Below are positions 8,336-17,884 of a DNA stretch of 64,000 nucleotides, piece after piece. Position numbers and translations under genes: made by a program. Below the pieces are notes generated by a model, which saw only the letters and a program-made list of their open reading frames with translations, did not search any database and was not told where the DNA came from. Source of the DNA: Thalassotalea_H castellviae (GTDB lineage: Bacteria > Pseudomonadota > Gammaproteobacteria > Enterobacterales > Alteromonadaceae); contig NZ_JAVRIF010000003.1 of assembly GCF_031846185.1 (NCBI RefSeq), positions 372,001 to 436,000 on the forward strand, written 5' to 3'. How positions within the stretch are numbered: position 1 is the stretch's first letter; each line of letters opens with the position of its first letter.

Positions 8336-9265
8336 TTAATAGATAGATAAACCGAGTTCGTTAGCAAATCCTGATATTAAATTCATACCAACAACGGAGT
8401 TGCCAAATTTATTCAAAGGTGGACTCCATGAGCAAATAACACCATAGTTTGGAATGATGGCTATTATCCCTCCACCGACACCGCTTTTGGCCGGTAAACC
8501 AACTGAAAATGCAAACTCACCTGATTGATCATACATACCGCTGGTCGACAAAATAGCGTTAATTCTATGTGAATCTTGCCGAGTACATATTTGTTCATTT
8601 GTTCTAGGATCAACGCCTTTATTCGCTAAAAATAACAAACTTTGTGCTAACTGATGGCAATTCATTGAAATTGAACATTGAGTAAAATAGTGACTAAGTA
8701 CTTCTGGCACTTCAGCTTCAATATTACCAAAACTTTTCATCAGATAAGTTAAAGCGGCATTTCGATTACCGTGAATTAATTCAGATTGATAAACGTTTTG
8801 GTCGATATATATATTTTCATCATTGGCTAAATGACGCATAAAACTTAGGAAAGCAAGTTTACTCGATGAATAATGGCTGGCTAGAACATCCGCTACTAAT
8901 AAAGCGCCGGCATTGATCACAGGATTTCTCGGAATACCTTTTTCCCATTCTAGCTGGATAATTGAGTTAAACGGCTGACCTGATGGTTCCATTCTGACAC
9001 GTTGCCATAATGAATCACCTAATCGGTTCATTGCCATGACTAAACCAAACACTTTTGAAATGCTTTGTATGGAAAACGGCGCTTGGATATCGCCCGCGCC
9101 AACTAATTTACCATCAAGGGTGGCGACAGAAATTGCCATTAATTCAGGGGAGACAGTTGCTAAGGCAGGAATGTAATCTGCAACTTTACCTTCTCGATAA
9201 AGACCTTGTTGTGAAGCTATTAATTTATCGAGCGTTTTTGCTAAATTTTTTGGTATTGAGGTCAT
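8336..9265 (-). CDS. glsA: glutaminase A family (L-glutamine amidohydrolase)
   Basis: The 309-residue length and motifs fit the serine-dependent beta-lactamase-fold glutaminases, which hydrolyse glutamine to glutamate and ammonia in the cytoplasm. The catalytic SxxK is visible as SISK (about 68-71), followed by GIPRNPVINAGA and the C-terminal LPAKSGVGGGI block. It starts only 5 bases after the stop of the upstream reductase gene and is the last gene of the efflux operon. Ammonia release could help acid tolerance, or glutamate could serve metabolism; the link to efflux is not explained by sequence alone. Confidence 0.95.
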   Translation of the reverse strand: MTSIPKNLAKTLDKLIASQQGLYREGKVADYIPALATVSPELMAISVATLDGKLVGAGDIQAPFSIQSISKVFGLVMAMNRLGDSLWQRVRMEPSGQPFNSIIQLEWEKGIPRNPVINAGALLVADVLASHYSSSKLAFLSFMRHLANDENIYIDQNVYQSELIHGNRNAALTYLMKSFGNIEAEVPEVLSHYFTQCSISMNCHQLAQSLLFLANKGVDPRTNEQICTRQDSHRINAILSTSGMYDQSGEFAFSVGLPAKSGVGGGIIAIIPNYGVICSWSPPLNKFGNSVVGMNLISGFANELGLSIY

Positions 9266-9270
9266 TTATA

Positions 9271-10296
9271 TCACTGCAATTTTACGATTTGTTTACCGGT
9301 GAAATTACCTGATATTTGTTTCTCTAACGCTCTAGAAATACATACATCATTAAAGTCGACAATGAATTGCTCAGGCGGAATTATTTTACCATCAGCAACA
9401 TTTTCGAGTAATAATTTACTCATAAAACTCATATGTTGTTGTGCGCACAGGCTGTTAGCTAACCATGCCCCACCTAAAGACACAATACTGATATTAGGAG
9501 CTTTTCTAAACATTAATTCTGGCGCAAGTACTGGCAAGGTTTTTAAACACGCAATTCGGCCACAAAATCGCATTAATTCAATATTTCTCACGGTTGTTTC
9601 GCCGCCGATAGAATCGATTACAGCGTCAAATCCTTGTGGGCCTAAAGTTGCTCTAATGTTTTCACAAAGTTTTTTGTCATGATAATCAAAAACAGCATCG
9701 GCGCCTAATTTTTTCACTAATTTATGGTTGTGTTTCGATGCCGTCGTAAAAACATCTGCTCCACGTTGTTTGGCAAATTGAATAGCAAACTGACCTACCG
9801 CACCCGCTCCAGCCTCGATAAAAATAGTATCGCCTTCAGAAATTTGTATTTTATTTAAGGCGATAAGCGCAGACATCCCGGCACAGGGGAGGGTAGCCGC
9901 CGTACTTGAGGGGACACCATCTGGAATTACCGATACAGAATAGTTTGGCACTTTAGCATATTCACTTAACACCCCTTGTTGAGCAAGACTTGAATGCCAC
10001 ATAATGCGGTCACCAATGCTTGGGAATAACCCTTTGTTTGCTTGTACGACAATACCAACGGCATCTAAACCAATAGTATGTGGGTATTGCCATTTACAAA
10101 AACCTGCTTTAGCAAATTGGGCATCTAATGGATTTAAGCCCACATATTCAATTTTTACCAAAACTTCATTTTCATCGCACTGCGGCAATGCTAATTCAGC
10201 TGTTGATAATTGCATTTGCTCATTGGGTTTTTCCAAGACAATAGCTTTCATTGTCTTGGGTAACTCGCCAAGTTGTATTGATTCGTTCAACGCCAT
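9271..10296 (-). CDS. MDR-superfamily NADPH:quinone reductase-like oxidoreductase
   Basis: The 341-residue protein has the medium-chain dehydrogenase layout: a GroES-like N-terminal domain (MKAIVLEKP onward) and a Rossmann domain with the nucleotide loop GAGAVG. The zinc-binding cysteines of alcohol dehydrogenases are absent, which points to the quinone reductase or enone reductase branch. The first ATG at 10296 lies 7 bases after the upstream stop; a start at 10251 (MKAIVLE) would match family length better but has no clear ribosome binding site. It sits between the efflux channel gene and glutaminase and is probably cotranscribed. The substrate is unknown. Confidence 0.85.
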   Translation of the reverse strand: MALNESIQLGELPKTMKAIVLEKPNEQMQLSTAELALPQCDENEVLVKIEYVGLNPLDAQFAKAGFCKWQYPHTIGLDAVGIVVQANKGLFPSIGDRIMWHSSLAQQGVLSEYAKVPNYSVSVIPDGVPSSTAATLPCAGMSALIALNKIQISEGDTIFIEAGAGAVGQFAIQFAKQRGADVFTTASKHNHKLVKKLGADAVFDYHDKKLCENIRATLGPQGFDAVIDSIGGETTVRNIELMRFCGRIACLKTLPVLAPELMFRKAPNISIVSLGGAWLANSLCAQQHMSFMSKLLLENVADGKIIPPEQFIVDFNDVCISRALEKQISGNFTGKQIVKLQ

Positions 10297-10303
10297 TTTA
10301 ATT

Positions 10304-11716
10304 CTAATGTTCGGTTATTAACTGTTGACTCCAATGGCCATTAAATGCCTGATAAGTACTTACTTTGGCAATTAATGACGAGATGGATGTATCAATGTTA
10401 TTTTTTTCCGCTATTAAAACATCCTGCCGCGCATCTAACAACTCTAGATAAGGAATTTGTCCTTCTTGATACATGGCTTGAGCCTGTAAAAAAGCATTGT
10501 TTGCATGCTTAAATCTAGCCTGTGCATACGAATGTTGATTGGTTTGCTTGATTAAAAACTGAAGAGACAGTTCACTCTCGTTAATCGCTTTAAGTACTAC
10601 TTGTTGGTAGGCACTATATGCCGCTTCACTTAAAAACTGTTGTGCGTCTTTTTGAGCAATTAATGCCGGATAACTTAGTAACGACCACTCTAATTGAGGA
10701 GTCACTTGCCATTGTTGTTGAGTGTCAACTAAACGTGTGTTGTTCAAGCCTAATACACCGGCAAAACCACTTATACTAATATTTGGTAAAAGTGCTTTAC
10801 TGGCTGCGACACTGAGTGAATAAGCTTGGCTAAAATTAAATAATGCTTGGTTGATATCAGGGCGTAGCGCAATTGCATTATTAGGATCTGCAATTTCAAC
10901 CGCAAGATCACTCGATAAAAAGCCCGTTTTTTCAGTCAACATCATTTCATTGGTGAATTGCCCCGTTAAGAGCGCAAGTGTTGATAAGTCACGATATTGA
11001 GCGTATTTAATTGCTGGCAAAAGAGCTTGCTGTTGACTAAGTTGAGCTTTAGTTCGATTAAGATCAAGTTCATTGGCAACACCTTCATCAACCCGCGCTT
11101 TTAGTACATCAATACTTTGTTTTAATGCTTCAATTTGTTGACTGATTATTAACTCATTTTCTAAATTACCTTGATAGCTTATATAGCCTTTTACTACCGA
11201 TGAGACTATTTCTACTTTTAATAACCTTAACTGTTCTGCTTTACTCATTGCTGAGGCGTTGGCAGCATCGACTAAAGCTGTGACTCGACCAAATAAGTCT
11301 ATTTGCCAATCAACGCCAATATTCGCACTAGATTGACTTGTGATAGTTTCTGCTAAACTACTCCTTTCTGCTGAAACAGTAATATTTCCCTGTGGTAAAT
11401 ATTCTGCTTTTTGCGCGCCAAGTCGTGCAAGCATACTCTTTAGCTGTAACTGACTGGTTTTTAAGTCATGATTTTTGACTAAAGCCAGGTTTACTAACTG
11501 ATTGAGTTGTGGTGAATCAAACTGGTGCCACCAATTTGACTCATCCATTCCAGATAAACTACTTGCGACATCGGCACGTTCAATAAAGCTCTCTAGCAAT
11601 TGTTGATGCTGCTCTTCATTGATTTTACTGGCACAGCCCGATAAAAAGAGTGAACTGATTGTAAAACTGATAATGGCAAACTTATGTTTTATTGGGCGTT
11701 TTATTAAGCTAATCAT
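10304..11716 (-). CDS. RND efflux outer membrane lipoprotein (OprM/NodT-like channel)
   Basis: The 470-residue protein starts with a lipoprotein signal peptide whose lipobox is LSGC, followed by two repeats of the TolC/OEP fold (alternating amphipathic helices and short strands). NodT-family features such as SGMDESNWWHQFDSPQLNQL near the mature N-terminus and PDINQALFNFSQAYSLSVAA in the middle are visible. It forms the outer membrane exit duct of a tripartite pump. It begins 2 bases after the pump gene ends, in the order adaptor-pump-channel typical of complete RND operons. Confidence 0.93.
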   Translation of the reverse strand: MISLIKRPIKHKFAIISFTISSLFLSGCASKINEEQHQQLLESFIERADVASSLSGMDESNWWHQFDSPQLNQLVNLALVKNHDLKTSQLQLKSMLARLGAQKAEYLPQGNITVSAERSSLAETITSQSSANIGVDWQIDLFGRVTALVDAANASAMSKAEQLRLLKVEIVSSVVKGYISYQGNLENELIISQQIEALKQSIDVLKARVDEGVANELDLNRTKAQLSQQQALLPAIKYAQYRDLSTLALLTGQFTNEMMLTEKTGFLSSDLAVEIADPNNAIALRPDINQALFNFSQAYSLSVAASKALLPNISISGFAGVLGLNNTRLVDTQQQWQVTPQLEWSLLSYPALIAQKDAQQFLSEAAYSAYQQVVLKAINESELSLQFLIKQTNQHSYAQARFKHANNAFLQAQAMYQEGQIPYLELLDARQDVLIAEKNNIDTSISSLIAKVSTYQAFNGHWSQQLITEH

Positions 11717-11718
11717 GA

Positions 11719-14700
11719 TTATTCCTCGCCCTTAACAGCTTTATTTTTGCTCAGGAAAATATAGAAAACCGGCGTAAATAATAAGCCAAAAATGGTGACA
11801 CCAATCATGCCTGAAAATACGGCATTACCCATTGCATGACGCATTTCTGAACCAGCCCCTGTGGCAAGTACCAGTGGAATAACGCCAGCCGTAAAAGCAA
11901 TAGACGTCATTAAAATAGGGCGTAAACGTAAGCGACATGCTTCAATGATTGCATCTAAATGTGATAAACCATGATCATGCTGATCTTTTGCAAATTCGAC
12001 CATTAAAATCGCATTTTTTGACGCTAAAGCAACAAGTACGATTAATGCTATTTGAGTAAAAATATTATTATCATCACCCACTAACCATACTCCTAGTAAA
12101 GCAGAAAATATTGTCATAGGAACAATTAGAATTATCGCTAAAGGTAAGCGTAAACTCTCATATTGTGCGGCTAATACCATAAAGACTAATAACACCACCA
12201 ATGGAAATACATATACCATCGTATTACCGGCTAGTATTTGCTGGTATGTAACTTCTGTCCATTCATATGAAATTCCTTGTTCTAACGTTTCAGCCAAAAT
12301 TGCTTCAATAGCTTTTTGCGCTTGATCGGAACTCGTGCCGGGAGTAGGACTGCCATTTAATTCAGCGCTCGGGTAACCGTTATAATGCATGACTCGATCC
12401 GGGCCTGTGCTAGGCGTGACCGTTAGAACCGATCCTAGCGGCACCATTTGTCCTTGTCGGTTACGTACTTTTAAGTTAAGTATTTGCGCAGGATCTTGAC
12501 GGAAATCTGCATCGGCTTGCGCGTTAACCTGATAGGTTCTGCCAAATAAATTAAAGTCATTGACATAAATTGAGCCTAAATAAATTTGTAATGCATCGAA
12601 AACCTCATCTAGTGGGATCCCTTGAATCAATGCCTGTTCACGGTCAATATCAATATCCATTTGAGGTACTTGAATGCGAAAGCTTGAATATAACCCCATT
12701 AAGGCAGGATCTTTTTGTGCTTTTGCTATCACCGCTTGTAAGTTATTAAACAGGACTTCAAAGCCTTTATTTTCACGATCTTCGATCTGCAGTTTGAATC
12801 CTCCTGTTGTACCTAACCCTTGAATAGGAGGCGGCGGAAACACAGCAACGAAGGCTTCATCAATGGCCATAAACTTTTGATTTAATTGTGCAGCAATAGC
12901 CATGGCAGACTGACTTGGATCGGTTCTTTTATCGAAAGATTCGAGTGGCGTAAAGACAATCGCGCTATTAGGACTAGTAGTAAAACCGTTAACGGATAAA
13001 CCAGGAAAAGCTACCGCATTCGCGACTCCGGGAATTTCAAGAGCAATTTTTTGCATTTCTTTTACCACAAGTTCTGTTCTATCTAAACTTGCAGCGTCTG
13101 GTAATTGAGCGATTGATACTAAATACTGTTTGTCTTGTGCAGGAATAAAACCACCGGGAACTTGGTTAAATAAAGTAATGGTGCCGCCAAGCAGTACAAA
13201 ATAAATAATACCCACCACCGCACTCATTCTTATCAGTTTTTGAACCAGCTTCTGATAACCTTGCGCACCTTTATCAAAAAGTCGATTGAAAGGGCTAAAT
13301 AACCATTTGCCAAATAATGCATTAAGTAAGCGAGTTAATTTATCTGGCTTGCTATCGTGCGATTGTAGTAATAATGCTGATAACGCTGGCGATAAAGTCA
13401 ATGAATTAAATGCCGAAATAAAAGTTGAAATCGTGATTGTTAACGCAAACTGTTTATAAAATTGCCCTGATAAACCGCTAATAAAAGCCGTTGGAATAAA
13501 TACCGCGCCTAACACTAATGCTATCGCGATAATTGGCCCAGTGACTTCTGTCATGGCAACTCGCGTAGCTTCTAATGGGGTTAGCTCTTTTTCGATATTA
13601 CGCTCGACGTTTTCCACAACCACTATGGCATCATCAACGACAATTCCGATAGCGAGTACTAAGCCAAACAACGACAGAGTATTAATGGAAACCCCTAGCC
13701 ATTGCATTACAGCAAACGTACCAATAAGTGAAATAGGCACGGCAATTAATGGAATGATAGACGCGCGCCAAGTTTGTAAAAATAAAATAACGACAATTAC
13801 TACTAACACTATCGCTTCAAGTAAGGTTGTTATCACGGCATCAATTGATCCCCGTACAAAAACGGTTGGATCATAAACAATGTCGTATTCAACGCCTGCG
13901 GGGAAGTTCTTTGATAAATTAGCCATGGTTTCGCGAACTTGATCTGATAACTCAATAGCATTTGCACCTGGTCTTTGAAACACAGGAATTGCAAGTGCTG
14001 GTTTACCATCAAGCATGGCGCGTAATGAATAATTGTTTTGACCTAATTCAACTCGTGCAACATCCTTTAGGCGAGTTATTTGTCCTTGCTCACCCAACTT
14101 GATGATCACTTGTTCAAATTCTTCAATATTACTTAATCGACCTTTTACATTTAATAAAATTTGAAATTGACTATCGTTACTCGCTGGCTGAGCTCCTAAA
14201 CTACCTGCTGCAACTTGTTGGTTTTGTTCGCGTAAAGCTGTAATAACATCATTCGCTGTTAATTCATGAGAAGCTAAATCATCAGGATTTAACCAAATGC
14301 GCATAGCATATTGGCCACCACCAAATAATTTAAGATCACCGACGCCATCTAAACGAGTGATTTGGTCTTTAATATACAAATCAGCATAGTTGGTAAGGTA
14401 AGTCGTGTCATGGGTATTTTCAGGTGAAAATAAATGAACAACCATGGTGAGATCAGGTGACGATTTCTCTGCAACAACACCTAAACGTTGTACTTCTTGG
14501 GGTAAGCGTGGCAGGGCGCTATTGACTCTATTTTGTACCTGAACTTGCGCTCGGTCTAAATCAGTGCCTAAGGCAAAAGTGACCGTTAACGTCATGCGGC
14601 CATCGCTAGTGGCTTGTGAAAACATATACAGCATGTTTTCTGTGCCATTAATTTCTTGTTCTAAAGGTGTTGCAACTGTTTGGCTGATAACGGTTGGGTT

Positions 14701-14862
14701 AGCGCCAGGGTAACTCGCGGTGACAACAACAGTAGGTGGCACAACTTCAGGGTATTCGCTAACAGGTAATTGAAATAAAGATAAACCACCAGCAATAAGT
14801 ATGATCAGCGATAGCATCGCGGCAAAAATAGGCCGTTGAATAAAAAAATGGGAAAATTTCAT
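11719..14862 (-). CDS. RND multidrug efflux pump, HAE1 family (AcrB/MexF-like)
   Basis: At 1047 residues it matches the usual length of AcrB-type inner membrane pumps. The start MKFSHFFIQRPIFAAMLS is characteristic, and the proton-relay helix contains GIVVDDAIVVVENVERN with the paired aspartates. Two halves, each with a large periplasmic loop and six transmembrane segments, are seen. It exports substrates from the periplasm or inner membrane to the outer membrane channel by proton antiport. Substrate range cannot be read from sequence; hydrophobic drugs are usual. It lies 9 bases after the adaptor gene. Confidence 0.96.
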   Translation of the reverse strand: MKFSHFFIQRPIFAAMLSLIILIAGGLSLFQLPVSEYPEVVPPTVVVTASYPGANPTVISQTVATPLEQEINGTENMLYMFSQATSDGRMTLTVTFALGTDLDRAQVQVQNRVNSALPRLPQEVQRLGVVAEKSSPDLTMVVHLFSPENTHDTTYLTNYADLYIKDQITRLDGVGDLKLFGGGQYAMRIWLNPDDLASHELTANDVITALREQNQQVAAGSLGAQPASNDSQFQILLNVKGRLSNIEEFEQVIIKLGEQGQITRLKDVARVELGQNNYSLRAMLDGKPALAIPVFQRPGANAIELSDQVRETMANLSKNFPAGVEYDIVYDPTVFVRGSIDAVITTLLEAIVLVVIVVILFLQTWRASIIPLIAVPISLIGTFAVMQWLGVSINTLSLFGLVLAIGIVVDDAIVVVENVERNIEKELTPLEATRVAMTEVTGPIIAIALVLGAVFIPTAFISGLSGQFYKQFALTITISTFISAFNSLTLSPALSALLLQSHDSKPDKLTRLLNALFGKWLFSPFNRLFDKGAQGYQKLVQKLIRMSAVVGIIYFVLLGGTITLFNQVPGGFIPAQDKQYLVSIAQLPDAASLDRTELVVKEMQKIALEIPGVANAVAFPGLSVNGFTTSPNSAIVFTPLESFDKRTDPSQSAMAIAAQLNQKFMAIDEAFVAVFPPPPIQGLGTTGGFKLQIEDRENKGFEVLFNNLQAVIAKAQKDPALMGLYSSFRIQVPQMDIDIDREQALIQGIPLDEVFDALQIYLGSIYVNDFNLFGRTYQVNAQADADFRQDPAQILNLKVRNRQGQMVPLGSVLTVTPSTGPDRVMHYNGYPSAELNGSPTPGTSSDQAQKAIEAILAETLEQGISYEWTEVTYQQILAGNTMVYVFPLVVLLVFMVLAAQYESLRLPLAIILIVPMTIFSALLGVWLVGDDNNIFTQIALIVLVALASKNAILMVEFAKDQHDHGLSHLDAIIEACRLRLRPILMTSIAFTAGVIPLVLATGAGSEMRHAMGNAVFSGMIGVTIFGLLFTPVFYIFLSKNKAVKGEE

Positions 14863-14871
14863 GCGTGAACC

Positions 14872-16041
14872 TTAGTATTTTGCAAGTAAGTTTTCGGCTT
14901 GGTCTTTACGTAATGTAAAGGCAATACCACTGCTATCAATTTCAACACTGTTAGGTTGAATTGGCATACCAGGACCTACACGAGCAGGACCATTGACCGC
15001 AATAATGTCACCTTTTGTAAGGCCAGAGGTTATCGCGCGTAACTTACCGTAACGTTCACCTAGTTCAACGAGCTTATATTGCAATATATTGTTTTCGCCC
15101 ACCGTTAGAACGAAGCGATTTTTTAAATCGGTACCAATCGCTTTACTTGGAATAATGATTTGCTCAGTAACAGCGTTAGCGGCTAATTTTATACGGGCAA
15201 ATGAACCGGCACGTAACTGATTGTCAGCATTTTCAAAAACGGCGCGTAGACGTAATGTTCCGGTTGAAGCATTGATTTGATTATCAATAAAATTGATATA
15301 GCCTTCATATGGAAAAGTGGTTTGTCCGACTTTTTGCATGATGACTTGTTGCTTGCTGTCAGCAGTGATATTACTGAAAGATTGATTCCATGTGCGCTCA
15401 TCTATATCAAAATAAGCGTACATTTTCTTATTTGAAACGATAGATGTCAGCACGCTTTGTCCAGCTATTACGTTATTACCTTTTGTGATATTCGCGTTAG
15501 AAATAACACCATTGATGGGTGAACGAATAGCGCTAAATTCTAAATCGAGCATTGCTGCATCAAGTTGTGCTTGTAAGGCTAATACTTGTGCTTCACGTTG
15601 GCTTAACGTCGATTTTCGTAATTCCACTTCTTCTGTTGAGATGGCTTTCCTTTCTGATAATCTTACGGCACGTTGGGCTTCACTTTTTGCTTGCTCTAGC
15701 GCTGCTTTAGCACTTAATACTTGAGCTTCTAAGCTGGTAACTACCGCTTTAAAAGGTCTGTTATCAAGTTGAATGAGTAAATCACCTTCATTAACCACAT
15801 CGCCTTCTTTAAAAGCAATGTTATTAATTACGCCTGAAACTCTCGGCATCAACGCGACTTCTTCTGGAGATTCAACTCGTGTTGTGTAAGTGTGCCAATT
15901 TTGTACGGGTTTAATTAATACTTCAGCCACATCAATAGGCTGCAATGGTCGCTTTGCAGGTGCTGCAGTCGATTCATCACTACAACCAGAAAGTACTATT
16001 GTTAACCCAACAACAGAATACATAAGAATATTTTTTAACAT
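14872..16041 (-). CDS. RND efflux periplasmic adaptor lipoprotein (membrane fusion protein)
   Basis: The 389-residue protein has a lipobox LSGC and the order typical of AcrA/MexE adaptors: a beta-barrel/lipoyl half (VSGVINNIAFKEGDVVNEGD), an alpha-helical hairpin rich in Ala, Glu and Gln (about 100-165), the second lipoyl half (SPINGVISNANITKGN) and the C-terminal barrel. The start at 16041 is chosen because AAGGAG lies 6 bases upstream and the signal peptide follows directly; a further ATG at 16068 lacks this. It is the first gene of the efflux operon, with a LysR gene divergent 115 bases away. Confidence 0.94.
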   Translation of the reverse strand: MLKNILMYSVVGLTIVLSGCSDESTAAPAKRPLQPIDVAEVLIKPVQNWHTYTTRVESPEEVALMPRVSGVINNIAFKEGDVVNEGDLLIQLDNRPFKAVVTSLEAQVLSAKAALEQAKSEAQRAVRLSERKAISTEEVELRKSTLSQREAQVLALQAQLDAAMLDLEFSAIRSPINGVISNANITKGNNVIAGQSVLTSIVSNKKMYAYFDIDERTWNQSFSNITADSKQQVIMQKVGQTTFPYEGYINFIDNQINASTGTLRLRAVFENADNQLRAGSFARIKLAANAVTEQIIIPSKAIGTDLKNRFVLTVGENNILQYKLVELGERYGKLRAITSGLTKGDIIAVNGPARVGPGMPIQPNSVEIDSSGIAFTLRKDQAENLLAKY

Positions 16042-16117
16042 TTGAGACTCCTTGAATAATGAAGCCATGATACGGAACTAGTATGTTGATAAAAAGCCTA
16101 GTTATTTACACTTATTA

Positions 16118-16132
16118 GTGCCAAAATTGCAC
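16118..16132. promoter_or_regulatory. candidate LysR operator in the efflux/regulator divergent promoter
   Basis: The inverted repeat GTGC-N7-GCAC fits the T-N11-A pattern of LysR-family binding sites. It lies between the efflux operon and its divergent LysR gene, the usual place for an autoregulatory operator. Evidence is positional and by pattern only. Confidence 0.4.
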
Positions 16133-16156
16133 CAATAGTGTTTTTGGAAAGAAATT

Positions 16157-17101
16157 ATGGATACAACAAGTCGACTATTATTATTATTAGATGTAGTTGA
16201 AAGAGGTTCTTTTGCAAAGGCTGCGCTGGCACGTAACATAGATAGATCTGTAATTTCTAAACAAATAAGCCGTTTAGAAGAAGAGCTTGGGGTAAGGTTA
16301 CTAAATAGAACAACACGATCCTTCTCGTTAACAGCCGCCGGAGCTGAAATGATTAAAAAAGCGACGCAACTGCGTGAGCTTTTAGGAGAAACGGTTCGGT
16401 TAGCGGAAAATTACCATCAAGAGCCCAGAGGGGTTTTAAAAATAACGGCATCTACCACGATAGGACGACGCTTTATACAACCTGTGATAAATGATTTTCA
16501 AAAGCGTTTTCCACAAGTTGAAGTGGAATTGCATTTAAATGAACTACTTGTTGATATTGTATCCGAAGGTTTTGATCTAGCTTTTCGAATTGGAGAGCCA
16601 AAAGACTCCTCGTTAATCGCACGAAAAATTGCACGTAACCGATTATTACTGTTAGCATCTCCTGCATTTATAGATACTTATGGTATGCCAAGCACAATTG
16701 AAGAATTGGCAAAATTACCTTCTGCTAGTTATTCAAGCCAGTCAGTTAAAGTAGAAAGTATTCATTATTACGATGAGCAAAACAAACAATGCGAACAAAA
16801 AACCTTTAGTACATTTAGAGCGAATAATGGTGAAGTATTGCTGATGAAAGCCTTATCTGGAACTGCTTATGTTTTAGCTCCTGCTTTTATTATTGAAAAT
16901 GAAATAAAAGATGGCTTATTAATTCCGCTATTGCCAAAATTGAAGTTAATGAATTTTAGTGACATGTATGCCGTTTACCCTCACCGTGATTTACCGGTAA
17001 GAACTCGTTTGTTCTTTGATGCTGTTAAAGATTATCTTGGTTATCAAACTCCGCTGTGGGAAAAAGCTATTCCAGACTTTGAGAAACTTTATCAAGGTTA
17101 A
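16157..17101 (+). CDS. LysR-family regulator, probable controller of the efflux operon
   Basis: The 314-residue protein has the LysR helix-turn-helix (GSFAKAALARNIDRSVISKQ, then LEEELGVRLLNRTTRSFSLT) and an effector domain of CrgA/DhcR type (PRGVLKITASTTIGRRF, DLAFRIGE). GGAAAG lies before the ATG. Divergent placement next to the adaptor gene strongly suggests that it regulates the pump, as for MexT, though the sign of control is unknown. The inducer is unknown. Confidence 0.92.
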   Translation: MDTTSRLLLLLDVVERGSFAKAALARNIDRSVISKQISRLEEELGVRLLNRTTRSFSLTAAGAEMIKKATQLRELLGETVRLAENYHQEPRGVLKITASTTIGRRFIQPVINDFQKRFPQVEVELHLNELLVDIVSEGFDLAFRIGEPKDSSLIARKIARNRLLLLASPAFIDTYGMPSTIEELAKLPSASYSSQSVKVESIHYYDEQNKQCEQKTFSTFRANNGEVLLMKALSGTAYVLAPAFIIENEIKDGLLIPLLPKLKLMNFSDMYAVYPHRDLPVRTRLFFDAVKDYLGYQTPLWEKAIPDFEKLYQG

Positions 17102-17211
17102 GACCAAACTCCTTTATACTTAACGGCATTAGTACTCTTTTTACTTTATGCACGAAACTAAGGGGAGGCAGTATTTTATGTTAATTTTTAGTATTTTTAA
17201 CGAGGTGATAC

Positions 17212-17820
17212 ATAGGTTTTCAACAGCAAAATTTATTAATAGCGTTAGCTGAAGTTCTTCCCCAATATCCTCTGGGTATCAGTGAATATGATTTGTTATT
17301 AGTTTTACAAAAACAGCCATATCAGATATTTTCAAATGATGGGATGCAAGATCCTCTCATTTTATTTCAACGTCATTTTATTTTGTTTAATGCTTTATAT
17401 CAGTTAAAAGATAGATGGCATCAAGAACAAAGCGCGTGTTTAGATATTGTTGTTACCCACATTAGGTATTTACCTTTTATAGCAGGACAAGAAGGTTTGA
17501 TACAAGCGGATAATTTACGCGCGTATTATCTTGATTGGCAAAATTTCACTGATACTAAAAAAGAGGACGTTGAAGAACTTATCGAAAGCTTTTGGCAACT
17601 TATGGATGGTGAACATTCATCCTCAACCCTAAGTCAAACAAGTATTGAAAATGCGTTTAAATGTTTATTAATCAAAGATAGCGATGATTTTAAGCAAGTA
17701 AAAATACAATATCGTAAATTACTGCATCAACACCATCCCGATAAAGGCGGTGATACGCAAAAATCACAAGAAATTAAAGCTGCCTACGCAATACTCAAGG
17801 CTTATTTCAATAACCATTGA
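17212..17820 (+). CDS. DnaJ-related protein (N-terminal DNAJ-related domain plus J domain)
   Basis: The C-terminal 60 residues are a J domain with the HPD tripeptide (LHQHHPDKGGD), which stimulates an Hsp70 ATPase. The N-terminal part (GISEYDLLLVLQKQPYQIF, FQRHFILFNALYQLKDRW) matches the DNAJ-related domain found in marine gammaproteobacteria. The start is uncertain: in frame there is no ATG; conserved-looking residues begin near 17215, while the first usual start codon is TTG at 17293, inside the domain. An ATG at 17178 with GGGGAGG upstream is in another frame and would connect if one T were missing from TTTT at 17217-17220. An ATA at 17212 is the placeholder start used here. Confidence 0.75.
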   Translation: MGFQQQNLLIALAEVLPQYPLGISEYDLLLVLQKQPYQIFSNDGMQDPLILFQRHFILFNALYQLKDRWHQEQSACLDIVVTHIRYLPFIAGQEGLIQADNLRAYYLDWQNFTDTKKEDVEELIESFWQLMDGEHSSSTLSQTSIENAFKCLLIKDSDDFKQVKIQYRKLLHQHHPDKGGDTQKSQEIKAAYAILKAYFNNH

Positions 17821-17884
17821 TTGCAATATAAATGGTGCATTGATGGTAAACATTTATATATTGGTAGTAGCACACCTTTTTATA

